From assembly GCA_035294325.1 (NCBI GenBank), contig DATGLE010000072.1:1-14101 (forward strand): a stretch of 14,101 nucleotides of DNA, written 5' to 3'. The stretch's first letter is position 1; each line of letters starts with the position of its first letter. The position numbers and the translations under genes were made by a program. The notes beneath the pieces were generated by a model. It was not told the DNA's origin and ran no database searches. It saw only the letters and a program-made list of their open reading frames with translations. Source of the DNA: DATGLE01 sp035294325. GTDB taxonomy: Bacteria; Chloroflexota; Ktedonobacteria; Ktedonobacterales; Ktedonobacteraceae. This document shows positions 1-7,249 of the stretch, in pieces.

Positions 1-7
1 ATAGTGA

Positions 8-37
8 GAGCCAGAGCGCTATGCGGCGTTCTGGCTC
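8..37 (-). terminator. Hairpin downstream of the lanthipeptide precursor, possible terminator
   Basis: Arms GAGCCAGA (8-15) and TCTGGCTC (30-37) are perfectly complementary around a 14-nt interior that can pair further through GCG/CGG-type contacts. The hairpin lies about 70 bases past the precursor stop in the direction of transcription. No clear U tract follows within the window, so this may be a Rho-independent terminator, an mRNA-stabilising hairpin, or another of the dispersed hairpins seen in every gap here. Confidence 0.35.
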
Positions 38-104
38 CTGTTGGTATTATGGGATCTTTTGAAGTTTTATAACATCGGCCTCTCCTGTCGAAGCCGACCT
101 TCCG

Positions 105-368
105 CTACATGGTGCAGGCACCCAGGATAGCTACGGATTGCACACAGAGCAATGCGAAGCTGTTATTATGGTAGATGATACCTCCACCATGATTATCCTT
201 ATGGCCGGCTTTATGGTAGCAACTGCCACCGCCGTAGATCATTTCCAGGTCAGCATCGCTCAGTTCATATTCGCCTATAGGATTTTCAGGCAGCAGGGCC
301 AGTTCCTCCCCTGTCAGGCTCTGCCGATAGACATCATCTTTCCACGCACGTACAATATCGAGTTGCAT
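105..368 (-). CDS. Mersacidin/lichenicidin-type lanthipeptide precursor (LanA-like)
   Basis: This 87-residue prepeptide should be modified in the cytoplasm, then cleaved and exported by the C39-ABC transporter upstream. Residues 1-47 read as a class II (mersacidin/lichenicidin-type) leader: the start DIVRAWKDDVYRQSL, then LLPENP, then an acidic ELSDADLEMIYGG ending in the double-Gly site at G46-G47. The remaining 40 residues form the core. It has three Cys (50, 75, 85), Ser 49, 70 and 78, Thr 86, four His (52, 56, 60, 67) and a GGG run at 61-63. Possible lanthionine rings are S70-C75 and S78-C85, but this is inference. The core is unlike mersacidin itself: long, rich in His and Gly, and poor in Ser/Thr. 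No lanthionine synthetase (LanM) is in the window; it may lie beyond the left edge or act from elsewhere. The ATG at 368 has a weak upstream AAAGGA about 12 nt away. Leader family is confident; mature structure and activity are unknown. Confidence 0.8.
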   Translation of the reverse strand: MQLDIVRAWKDDVYRQSLTGEELALLPENPIGEYELSDADLEMIYGGGSCYHKAGHKDNHGGGIIYHNNSFALLCVQSVAILGACTM

Positions 369-457
369 TGTTTTGTGAATCCTTTCTTTTCTTTATTCGG
401 TAACTATTCGGCTCCTCTTTTTGCCCAGACTGCTCGGCGCTTGCGCGCTTCGCAAGT

Positions 458-514
458 GTCGGTATGGGTGGTTGTGAGGCGGCCTGCGTCCGCCTCACAA
501 CTACCCATACCGAC
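458..514. repeat. Long inverted repeat between precursor and exporter genes
   Basis: Arms 458-482 and 490-514 pair over 25 bp, with G-T wobbles in the plus-strand reading at 470/502 and 457/515 and a 7-nt loop (CCTGCGT). Just left of it, 433-453 resembles the 21-nt head seen at 6965-6985 (about 12 of 17 positions by eye), so this may be a diverged member of that family. It lies in the gap between the exporter-side genes and the precursor, where a strong hairpin could uncouple precursor mRNA levels from the exporter mRNA. Confidence 0.7.
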
Positions 515-519
515 GGGCA

Positions 520-615
520 GGCCGCCACGGGCGGCGCGTGAACGATGCCCGCACCGTCGCCTGCGAGAACCGGGTCGCATACCTGCAAGCTGGCCGCCAC
601 GGGCGGCGCGTGAAC
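520..615. repeat. 24-bp direct repeat pair, 72-bp period
   Basis: The 24 bases at 520-543 recur identically at 592-615. Each copy contains GCCGCC-ACG-GGCGGC, itself a 6-bp hairpin with a 3-nt loop, followed by GCGTGAAC. The 48 bases between the copies look unrelated. With the 458-514 palindrome they make up a non-coding repeat block of about 160 bases. The second copy ends one base before the stop codon of the 616-807 ORF, so the block may have truncated that ORF. Confidence 0.75.
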
Positions 616-807
616 CTACAAATAGTTACCTTTATCAATTGCTATTAGTAGTGCGTCCACCCGATAGTTATGAAGAAGTCGGAGCCAGTCTCCATCAATG
701 CATACATCGTGCATAATGTTATGTCCTTGCATAGCGACATATTTCTCTCTTGGACCGACGCCGATACTTCGCGGATCGCGCACCTGAAATACATTATACT
801 CGGACAT
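616..807 (-). CDS. Small hypothetical ORF (63 aa), possible gene remnant
   Basis: The ATG at 807 lies 16 bases past the exporter stop codon on the same strand. The 63-residue product begins MSEYNVFQVRDP and ends AIDKGNYL, with two Cys-free hydrophobic stretches and no motif I recognise. No convincing ribosome-binding site precedes the ATG, so translation would depend on reinitiation after the exporter. The reading frame ends at 616, directly against the 592-615 repeat copy, which suggests a 3' end cut by repeat insertion. It could be a real small protein of the RiPP cluster, a truncated gene, or chance; I favour neither strongly. Confidence 0.3.
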   Translation of the reverse strand: MSEYNVFQVRDPRSIGVGPREKYVAMQGHNIMHDVCIDGDWLRLLHNYRVDALLIAIDKGNYL

Positions 808-823
808 CAAGACATCGATACAT

Positions 824-3181
824 CTACATGTATCTACGGATGCCCAGGCTGGCAAACTGCGACTTCCTGGGTGGTTCCTCCTTCTCAAGTTGTTGCCGCA
901 CCAGCCGGGCGTAGTAGCCGTTGCGGCGCAGCAATTCATCGTGCGTTCCCTGCTCGACAATCGTGCCCTGGTCCATCACCAGGATCAGGTCGGCGTCACG
1001 GATAGTGCTCAGGCGGTGGGCAATGATGATCTGCGTACAGGCCAGCCTTTGCAGGTTCTGCGATACCTTCTGTTCCGTCACGACATCCAGGCTGCTCGTC
1101 GCCTCATCGAGAAGGAGGATTACCGGCTGATGCGCCACGGCCCGCGCGATGGCAAGACGCTGGCGCTGGCCGCCGGATAGGGCGCTGCCGCCCTCGGAAA
1201 CAAAGGTATCATAGCCCATCGGCATGTTCGTAATGTCCTCATGGATGCAGGCGATCATCGCGGCCTTGAAAACCTGCTCCTTGCTCATCGCGGGATTGTT
1301 GAGCGTGATGTTGCTCAGGATTGAGCCGCTGAAGATAGCCGCGTTTTGCATGACGACGCCGAACTGGCGCCGCACCTCCTGATAATTCAGGCTTTGCAGG
1401 GGAATGCCGTCGTAGAAAATAGTACCCTCCGTCGGGATGTACAGGCCGAGCAGCAATTTGCCGAGCGTGCTCTTGCCCGAACCTGTGCGGCCTACGATGG
1501 CGACCTTCTGCCCGGCCTCGATGGTCACGTTGATATAGTCCAGTACCTTTGGGGTGTCGCCGGCGTAGCGAAAACTGACATTCGCCAGTTGAATGCGTCC
1601 GGTCAGGCGCGGCGGTGCATAGGCTTTCTGGCTATTTTGCTCCGGCCGGGCAATCATGATATCCGCCAGGCGCTCAAGACATGCCTGCGCAAGCTGCAAC
1701 TGCTGCCCGCCCGTCACCAGCGAGATCAACGGCCCCAGGAAGGAGCTTGCCAGCGTGTTCAGCGCCAGCATCGTTCCGACGCTCATCGAGCCGTTGAGCA
1801 CCTGTATTGTGCCTACCCACAACAGGGCCAGCGGCGCCAACGAGCGCACGGCCATGACTACCGTGTTGACGAGCGCGATGAGGCAGCCACGCTGGATCGA
1901 AACGTTCAACTGGTTGAAAAAGAGATTTGACCAGCGCTCGTGCGCGCGGTGCTCGGCACCCATCGCTTTGAGTGTCTCGATCCCGGCCAGCGCTTCGGCC
2001 AGATAGCCCTGGGCCTTCCCCTGCTCCGTCAATTCGCGCTTCGCCACATCGCTGACCGGGCGATAGCTGCCGACCATCAGCACGACCTGTACCGCGCCAA
2101 TCGCCAGGGTGAGCAGGGCGAACGACGGCGATTGCCATAGCAATACAAATAAGTAAACGATGACCATGCTGCTATCCAGCGCCGCCGAAATAAGCTGGCT
2201 GCTAATGGCATCGCGGATAGTAGCGTTGCTCTCCATGCGCGTCAACAGGTCGCCGCTCGAACGCTGCTGCAAGAAGCTGTATGGCAGCGAGAGCAAATGT
2301 TTGAAGAAGCCCTGCATCATATAAATATCGATACGCGCGCGCAAATAGACAAGGAGCCATTCGCGCAGCAGCGAAGTCACGGTCTGCGAGCAGAGCAGCA
2401 TCAGCATACCGATCCCCAATAGTGCCATGACATTGTTCAGCTTGAAGGGCAGGATATCATCGACGATGATTTTGGTGAGCAGCGGGAGGATCAGGCCAAA
2501 GAGTTGCAGCACGACGGAGGCGGCGACGACCTGGGCAAAGGAGCCTGGCGACTGGCGTATAAATTGCCGGACGTAGATGCTCAATGAGAGCGGGGGAGCG
2601 GAGGACTGGCGTTTGAAATGCGGGCCAGGCTCCATCGTGATGACCACGCCGGTAAAGCCGGCATCGAACTCCTTCAAGGTGAGCCGGCGGCGGCCGCCAG
2701 CCGGATCAACGACGGCGGCGTACTTCGGCGTCCACTTCTCAAGCACCATGAAATGTTTGAATTGCCAGTGGATGATCGCCGGCAGCCTGACGCGGCTAAA
2801 GTCGTTGTGCTGGAGCGATAGCGCTTTCACCTTCATGCCGTAGCCGCGCGCGGCCTTGACGATACCCAGGGCTGAGAGGCCATCGCGGCCCACTCCACAC
2901 TGCATACGCACTTCCGAAACCGAGGTCTTGCGACCATAGTACGAAAGGAGCATAGCCAGGCAGGTGAGGCCGCACTCGACCTCGCTCATCTGGGAAAGCG
3001 CTGGCACGCGCTTCTTCCATAGTTTCCGCACCATCACACTCAGAAGGTTGCGGCGGCGCATTTCGATCTTTTTGAGTGGCATTGTCTTCTGGAGAGCGAT
3101 ATCCTGCTCCTCCCTTTTCACCGTGGCGAGCCGGATTCTCCTCAGTTGCTGCATTCTCAGATTACGATCTCTCTCTTGCAT
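824..3181 (-). CDS. C39 peptidase-containing ABC transporter, bacteriocin/lanthipeptide exporter (LanT-like)
   Basis: A 785-residue bifunctional membrane protein that should cleave the double-Gly leader of the precursor and export the core peptide using ATP. Domains in order: a basic N-terminal extension of about 55 residues; a C39 peptidase domain (about 60-185) with oxyanion Gln64, catalytic Cys70 in SEVECGLTCLAML, His143 in HFMVLE and Asp159 in DPAGG; a six-helix transmembrane domain (about 210-500); and an ABC ATPase with Walker A GRTGSGKST (about 563-571), signature LSGGQRQR (about 667), Walker B ILLLDEATSSLD (about 690) and the switch His in AHRLST (about 721). All catalytic residues are present, so it looks functional. 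The ATG at 3181 has GGAAG 8-12 bases upstream. It lies between the HlyD-like gene and the precursor, as expected for a RiPP export operon. The N-terminal extension is longer than usual, and a later Met (10 or 34) is possible as the start. Confidence 0.93.
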   Translation of the reverse strand: MQERDRNLRMQQLRRIRLATVKREEQDIALQKTMPLKKIEMRRRNLLSVMVRKLWKKRVPALSQMSEVECGLTCLAMLLSYYGRKTSVSEVRMQCGVGRDGLSALGIVKAARGYGMKVKALSLQHNDFSRVRLPAIIHWQFKHFMVLEKWTPKYAAVVDPAGGRRRLTLKEFDAGFTGVVITMEPGPHFKRQSSAPPLSLSIYVRQFIRQSPGSFAQVVAASVVLQLFGLILPLLTKIIVDDILPFKLNNVMALLGIGMLMLLCSQTVTSLLREWLLVYLRARIDIYMMQGFFKHLLSLPYSFLQQRSSGDLLTRMESNATIRDAISSQLISAALDSSMVIVYLFVLLWQSPSFALLTLAIGAVQVVLMVGSYRPVSDVAKRELTEQGKAQGYLAEALAGIETLKAMGAEHRAHERWSNLFFNQLNVSIQRGCLIALVNTVVMAVRSLAPLALLWVGTIQVLNGSMSVGTMLALNTLASSFLGPLISLVTGGQQLQLAQACLERLADIMIARPEQNSQKAYAPPRLTGRIQLANVSFRYAGDTPKVLDYINVTIEAGQKVAIVGRTGSGKSTLGKLLLGLYIPTEGTIFYDGIPLQSLNYQEVRRQFGVVMQNAAIFSGSILSNITLNNPAMSKEQVFKAAMIACIHEDITNMPMGYDTFVSEGGSALSGGQRQRLAIARAVAHQPVILLLDEATSSLDVVTEQKVSQNLQRLACTQIIIAHRLSTIRDADLILVMDQGTIVEQGTHDELLRRNGYYARLVRQQLEKEEPPRKSQFASLGIRRYM

Positions 3182-3287
3182 TTGCGAGCTTCCATATAAG
3201 CAATATTACGAAATATTCCAATCAAGATCGGAGATCCCTTAATGTGGGTAGTCGCGCGATGATGAAGTTTAACGATCAGGATCGGCA

Positions 3288-3340
3288 ATGTCATGCAGAG
3301 CGCAGCGAAGAGCTGCGGCTCGCTGCGCTCTGCATGACAT
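3288..3340. repeat. Perfect 21-bp inverted repeat, REP-like
   Basis: Arms 3288-3308 and 3320-3340 are exact complements around an 11-nt loop (AGAGCTGCGGC). The arms begin ATGTCATGCAGAGCGCAGCG. From memory this resembles dispersed palindromes common in Chloroflexota genomes, but that cannot be checked here. It lies in the 323-base gap between the exporter and HlyD-like genes. Confidence 0.8.
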
Positions 3341-3365
3341 ATCAAAGCCTTACGTTCCCACCTAT

Positions 3366-3442
3366 GGGGTAGCCCCTACGGTGGCACGAATTGACCTCCC
3401 ACGGACACCGGGCCACCGTCGGGGCCGTCCTGGTGGCGGCCC
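3366..3442. repeat. Mosaic of short hairpins, GC-rich repeat block
   Basis: Three nested or adjacent hairpins can be read: GGGG-TAG-CCCC (3366-3376), ACGGTGGC with GCCACCGT (3378-3385/3412-3419), and GGGCCG with CGGCCC (3422-3427/3437-3442). An ORF can be forced through this block but its protein is a Pro/Arg/Gly-rich repeat translation with no sign of selection. With the 3288-3340 palindrome this explains most of the gap between the exporter and HlyD-like genes. Confidence 0.5.
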
Positions 3443-3504
3443 ATACACACCCATCCACATACGCCGGGTTTCGTTACCGATTTTGATTGATTTAGCCTCA
3501 TTTT

Positions 3505-4053
3505 TCACAGCAGCGACACAATGCGCAGCGCGCCAACCCTGATCTGCGCGGCCAGTACGCTGCCAGCATGGAGGCTGGCCGGGGCGTCTCCCAGGCCGAC
3601 GATTACCACAATCGCTGGCCCGCTGATAAGGTGTGAGCATACGCTGGCGGGCGCATATTGCTTGCAGAACGCGCCAGGATCCGTTGTCGCCGGCTCAACC
3701 TCTACAATCTGGCTGCTCAACTCCTGTGGGTCCGCAGCGATCCGCAGCCGCACGGGTTGGCCGGCATGCAGCAGCGTCGATTGCTGCACTGGCAGGAATA
3801 CGGCTGCCAGCGCGCCGCGATACCCTGGCAGGAGCTGGTTTCCCTCGCCGAGCGCTATGCCGGTCCCGCTAACGTAGATCGGTATCTGCGTCAACCAGGC
3901 CATTGCCCCGATCACCAGGAAGCAGCCCAGCAGGCACCATAGCAGGATGGGGGTACGCGCGGAGCCGAGGCGCAGCCTGGTAGTTTCTTCTTCGCTGCGC
4001 ATGTAGTGGTCTACGGCGCTTTTACGAAATATCGGGCGGTTGGGTGCTTGCAT
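3505..4053 (-). CDS. Short HlyD-like membrane-fusion/adaptor protein of the RiPP exporter
   Basis: The 182-residue product starts with FRKSAVDHY at residues 9-17, which resembles the FRK-A-L-R opening of HlyD-like adaptors in bacteriocin (NHLM-type) secretion systems. One transmembrane helix follows at about 35-56, then a beta-rich external part: YVSGTGIALGEGNQLLPGYRG (60-80) reads like the lipoyl/barrel-proximal segment, then HAGQPVRLRIAADPQ (96-110). The usual HlyD family is about 350-480 residues with a long alpha-helical hairpin. Here that hairpin is absent, fitting a monoderm cell with no outer membrane to reach. It lies upstream of the C39-ABC gene on the same strand, 323 bases away across repeats, and probably partners it. 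The ATG at 4053 is preceded by only a weak GAGCGGA. Family assignment rests on the N-terminal motif, topology and context. Confidence 0.7.
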   Translation of the reverse strand: MQAPNRPIFRKSAVDHYMRSEEETTRLRLGSARTPILLWCLLGCFLVIGAMAWLTQIPIYVSGTGIALGEGNQLLPGYRGALAAVFLPVQQSTLLHAGQPVRLRIAADPQELSSQIVEVEPATTDPGAFCKQYAPASVCSHLISGPAIVVIVGLGDAPASLHAGSVLAAQIRVGALRIVSLL

Positions 4054-4105
4054 GTTCTATCCGCTCACAGCACAAAAAATGATCAAAGGACTCCTAAGTG
4101 TAAGT

Positions 4106-4178
4106 ATAAGAAGAGGGAGAAATGGAGTGGCCTGGGCGGCGCAGCCGCCCAGGCCACTCCATTTCTCCCTCTTCTTAT
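4106..4178. repeat. Perfect 35-bp inverted repeat with 3-nt loop
   Basis: Arms 4106-4140 and 4144-4178 are exact complements; the loop is GCA. It is the longest perfect hairpin in the window and lies between thpR and the HlyD-like gene, all on the minus strand. Such a structure could end transcription of ftsH-thpR before the RiPP cluster, but no U tract follows on the minus side. I see nothing else in the 207-base gap except a 6-bp hairpin (4231-4236/4246-4251) just past the thpR stop. Confidence 0.85.
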
Positions 4179-4260
4179 TAAGATAAGGGTACTCCTGGCA
4201 ATCCATAGATAAAGGCTACACTTTCCTGTAGACAGCGTAGCAGTTGCTGTCAAGGTGGAT

Positions 4261-4845
4261 TCACCCCTCGGCAAGGGGGAAGGCGCGCAGGCGGGTGTAG
4301 CGGGCGCCGGCGCGCGACAGCTCGCTCTTCATAACATCAAGGGAGCGCGCGGGGTAGCTCTCGCGGATGGGGTTACTGCCCGGCTGGTCGCTGGCGAGCA
4401 GAGCTTGCAGGTTCTGCTGCTCGCTGGCGGAGAGGGAGGATTTGATGCGCGCGAGGGTGAGGTGCGGCGAGAAAGGACGCTGGTCGGTCTCGAAGCCGCG
4501 ACGCGTGAGTTCATAGGTGAGCGTGCGGTGCAGCAGCGCGAGCGCGCCGGATGGTTCGTCGATGCCCATCCAGATCACGCGCGGCTGGCGCGGCGAGCCG
4601 AAGATGCCGAGCCGCGTGAGACGATAACTGAACGGAGTGACGCGGCGCGCGGCGATCTCGCTCGCTGCCATCGCCCGAGCCAGTTGCTCGTCGTCCAGTT
4701 CGCCGAGGAAGGCGAGCGTGAGGTGGATGCCCGCCGGATCAACGCAGCGCACGCCGGGCAATGCCTGTGCCACGCGGCGGACCTCGCCCGCCAGGCGGCG
4801 TTGCATATCCTCGCTCATCTCAAGGGCAATAAACGTTCTGGTCAT
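4261..4845 (-). CDS. thpR: RNA 2',3'-cyclic phosphodiesterase (LigT/ThpR family)
   Basis: A soluble 194-residue 2H phosphoesterase that hydrolyses 2',3'-cyclic phosphate ends of RNA and, in some bacteria, shows 2'-5' RNA ligase activity in vitro. Both signature HxTx motifs are present: HLTL at 41-44 and HLTL at 128-131, with the family-typical N-terminus RTFIALEM and the phrase FSPHLTLAR. Length fits the family (about 180-195). Its ATG overlaps the ftsH stop as ATGA (4845-4842), so the two are translationally coupled and share a transcript. The physiological substrate in bacteria is not settled; the pairing with ftsH suggests co-expression but no defined joint function. Confidence 0.92.
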   Translation of the reverse strand: MTRTFIALEMSEDMQRRLAGEVRRVAQALPGVRCVDPAGIHLTLAFLGELDDEQLARAMAASEIAARRVTPFSYRLTRLGIFGSPRQPRVIWMGIDEPSGALALLHRTLTYELTRRGFETDQRPFSPHLTLARIKSSLSASEQQNLQALLASDQPGSNPIRESYPARSLDVMKSELSRAGARYTRLRAFPLAEG

Positions 4846-6704
4846 GCGACATCACACGCTTCGGAGAAAAGCATGGCGTCAAGCTCCTCCCCGTCAATGG
4901 TCTCGACCTGGATCAGATGCTCGGCGATGGCTTCAAGCTTATCCCGCTTCTCGCGCAGGATCGCGAGCGCGGTGGCATACGCCTGGTCAACCAGCGCAGA
5001 AACCTCGGCGTCGATCTTTGCCGCCGTCTCCGGGCTGAACGAAGAGGTTCCCTCCGGGTCCATCTTGAGGGCGACGTTGCCGAGCGGGGACATGCCAAAC
5101 TCGCAGACCATGCGCCGCGCGATACCCGTGACGTATTCAATATCCTGGCCCGCGCCCGTCGTGATATCACCGAAGATCAGCTCTTCCGCCGCGCGCCCGC
5201 CCATTGCGCCTGCCAGCTTCGCCAGCAGTTCGGAGCGGCGCAGCAGGTAGCGGTCCTCAAGCGGGGCCTGCACGGTGATGCCCAGGGCCATGCCGCGCGC
5301 AATCGCCGAGACCTTCTGCACGGGATCGGCGCCGGGCATAGAGCGCATGACGATGGCGTGCCCCACCTCGTGATAGGCGATGATGGCCTTCTCCGCTTCC
5401 GTGATGAGCCGGCTCTTACGCTCGGGGCCGGCCATTACACGCAGGATCGCCTCGTCGAGCTGCGGCTTCTCGATGACGCTCTGTCCGTTGCGTGCTGCCA
5501 GCAGGGCAGCTTCGTTGAGCAGGTTAGCAAGGTCGGCGCCCGAGAAGCCGGCGGTCTGGCGGGCCAGATCTTGCAGGCTCGTGCCCTCAGCCAGTGGCTT
5601 GTCCTGCGCATGCACTTCGAGGATAGCGAGGCGACCACGAATGTCGGGCTTATCGAGCATCACGCGGCGATCAAAACGACCAGGGCGCAGCAGCGCGGGA
5701 TCGAGTACGTCAGGGCGGTTGGTAGCTCCGATGACGACGACGCTGGTCTGCTTGTCGAAGCCGTCCATCTCGACGAGTAACTGGTTGAGCGTCTGTTCAC
5801 GCTCATCGCTGCCGCCTGTGCCGGAGCTGGTGCGCTGGCGCCCGACGGCATCGATCTCGTCGATGAAGAGGATACACGGGGCATGCTCTTTCGCCTCCTT
5901 GAAGAGATCGCGCACGCGCGCGGCCCCCACGCCGACAAACATCTCTACGAATTCGGAGCCGCTGACGCTGTAGAAGGCGACGTTGGCCTCACCGGCAACG
6001 GCACGCGAGATCAGCGTCTTGCCGGTGCCGGGCGCGCCGACAAGCAGCACGCCTTTGGGAATGCGCGCGCCCATCGCTGTAAAACGCTCGGGATGTTTGA
6101 GAAATTCCACAATCTCCTGTAGCTCCTGCTTGGCTTCCTCAACGCCCGCCACATCCTTAAAGAGCACCGTGGGGTGCGTCTCGTTGAAACGCCTGGCCCT
6201 TGAGCGCGCGAAGGGGATCGCCTGCCCGCCAATGCTCCCGCGCCGGATAAATACGAAGGCCAGACCGGCAACGAGGAGGATCAAAAACAGGTCCACCCCA
6301 CCCTGGATCCACTGGCTGCTCTGTCCATTGTCGACACTCACGGCTGCGCCATCGTGGAGAAATAGCTCCGTTACCGATTGCCCATCCTCTTTAACGCTGT
6401 GGTACTGTTTGCCCGTGACGCTGGTAGCAAATAAGTCATTCCCGCTTATCGTTACTGACTTCAACTGGTGATGATCCGCCATGTTGAGCATATCGCTGAT
6501 CGGCCTGTCCTGCATGACGGCGCCGCCCAGCGTGATATTGACCAGTCGCAGCACCGCGAGTGTCAGCAGCGCCAATCCTATGGTAATAAATACCATCGCC
6601 AGCGCGTAGCGCTTTTTCAGATGGCGCTTCCTGCTTGTCTGGGGACGGGGGTTCTGCGATTTGGGATCTGTGGTTTCACGGTCATCTTTAGGAGGCCATT
6701 CCAT
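4842..6704 (-). CDS. ftsH: ATP-dependent zinc metalloprotease FtsH
   Basis: A 620-residue membrane-anchored AAA+ protease that forms hexamers and degrades misfolded membrane proteins and short-lived regulators. Order: basic cytoplasmic N-terminus; TM1 about 33-55; an external domain of about 80 residues; TM2 about 136-154; AAA domain with Walker A GAPGTGKT (223-230), pore motif FVGVGA (256-261), Walker B ILFIDE (278-283) and second region of homology TNRPDVLDPALLRPGRFDRR (328-347); then the M41 peptidase with zinc site HEVGH (445-449) and third ligand Asp521 in GAGQD. Everything needed for activity is present. The middle residue of the zinc motif is Val rather than the commoner Ala, which is a tolerated position. 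The start at 6704 has GAAGGG about 13 bases upstream. A promoter is visible at 6810-6838, and thpR follows in the same operon. Confidence 0.97.
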   Translation of the reverse strand: MEWPPKDDRETTDPKSQNPRPQTSRKRHLKKRYALAMVFITIGLALLTLAVLRLVNITLGGAVMQDRPISDMLNMADHHQLKSVTISGNDLFATSVTGKQYHSVKEDGQSVTELFLHDGAAVSVDNGQSSQWIQGGVDLFLILLVAGLAFVFIRRGSIGGQAIPFARSRARRFNETHPTVLFKDVAGVEEAKQELQEIVEFLKHPERFTAMGARIPKGVLLVGAPGTGKTLISRAVAGEANVAFYSVSGSEFVEMFVGVGAARVRDLFKEAKEHAPCILFIDEIDAVGRQRTSSGTGGSDEREQTLNQLLVEMDGFDKQTSVVVIGATNRPDVLDPALLRPGRFDRRVMLDKPDIRGRLAILEVHAQDKPLAEGTSLQDLARQTAGFSGADLANLLNEAALLAARNGQSVIEKPQLDEAILRVMAGPERKSRLITEAEKAIIAYHEVGHAIVMRSMPGADPVQKVSAIARGMALGITVQAPLEDRYLLRRSELLAKLAGAMGGRAAEELIFGDITTGAGQDIEYVTGIARRMVCEFGMSPLGNVALKMDPEGTSSFSPETAAKIDAEVSALVDQAYATALAILREKRDKLEAIAEHLIQVETIDGEELDAMLFSEACDVA

Positions 6705-6809
6705 GCGCGATCTTAAACCCTTCTATGTTTTCCAGATAGACGTTTGTTTGTGCCTTTTTCTGCATCGCTATGTATCGCTGCATATTTTCATGCTCGGCAG
6801 TACGGGGTA

Positions 6810-6838
6810 AGTATAGCGTATGAGAATCGGTTTAGCAA
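6810..6838 (-). promoter_or_regulatory. Putative sigma70-type promoter of ftsH-thpR
   Basis: Read on the minus strand: -35 TTGCTA (6838-6833), 17-bp spacer, -10 TATACT (6815-6810). That is 4/6 and 5/6 matches to consensus with ideal spacing. Initiation would fall near 6803, giving a leader of about 100 bases before the ftsH ATG. Confidence 0.6.
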
Positions 6839-6964
6839 GATAAGGATATGCTGAGAAGACCTGGAAAGCCTTAGAGGCCAGCACTACCGTGAGGCTATCA
6901 GAGAACAGTACTATTGTGGCACCGTTAACCAACAATATTGAGGGCATGCCTGATTCCCGGCTAC

Positions 6965-7074
6965 CTCGCGCCTGCGGCGCTCGCTTCATATATGGTGTGA
7001 TGTGGCAAAGGCGCTATGCGCCTTTGCCACATCACACCATATATCCCCGGCGCGGCTCTCACACGGCGAGAGCC
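6965..7074. repeat. Head-plus-palindrome element, copy 1 (27-bp perfect hairpin)
   Basis: A 21-nt GC-rich head (6965-6985, containing the mini-hairpin GCGCC-TGC-GGCGC) is followed after 2 nt by a perfect palindrome with arms 6988-7014 and 7018-7044 and loop TAT. A tail CCCCGGCGCGGCTCTC then folds with GAGAGCC into a 7-bp hairpin (7054-7060/7068-7074). The head is identical, inverted, at 8894-8914 and nearly identical at 8675-8695. The element lies in the divergent gap between ftsH and the MFS gene, so it cannot serve as a terminator for either. Confidence 0.8.
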
Positions 7075-7088
7075 TGCAACGTTTGCTT

Positions 7089-7168
7089 GAAATATTTTGT
7101 TTTGAATAAAATATCTAAAAAGCATTTTATTCAAAACAAAATATTTCTCCTGCTCGGCTCCGCCGAGC
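7089..7168. repeat. AT-rich perfect 24-bp inverted repeat plus small GC hairpin
   Basis: Arms 7089-7112 and 7124-7147 are exact complements made almost only of A and T, with an 11-nt loop (ATCTAAAAAGC). It is immediately followed by GCTCGGC-TCC-GCCGAGC (7152-7168). The base composition is sharply unlike the surrounding GC-rich DNA and unlike the other hairpins here. It lies about 100 bases upstream of the MFS promoter. Confidence 0.8.
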
Positions 7169-7249
7169 GAGCGCAGGGAGGCTAAAATTAGCTACTGGCA
7201 CTCACGCGGCTTTTAAAATCCTAGAGGGATTCGCTAAATAGTACGTCAC

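Noticed and set aside
520..615. CRISPR array
   Set aside because: Only two repeat copies with one 48-bp interval and no further units or cas genes.
138..716. Plus-strand ORF of 192 codons at the left end
   Set aside because: Runs antisense to the lanthipeptide precursor and through the repeat block; composition is that of translated repeats.
3362..3640. Minus-strand ORF of 92 codons past the HlyD-like gene
   Set aside because: It overlaps the HlyD-like gene and then translates the hairpin repeat block; no support as a protein.
4255..5250. Plus-strand ORF of 331 codons opposite thpR and ftsH
   Set aside because: Antisense shadow of two clear family members, with low-complexity Ala/Arg/Ser composition.
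6988..7044. Hairpin as an ordinary Rho-independent terminator
   Set aside because: It lies between two divergent promoters, where no transcript needs ending, and has no T tract on either side.
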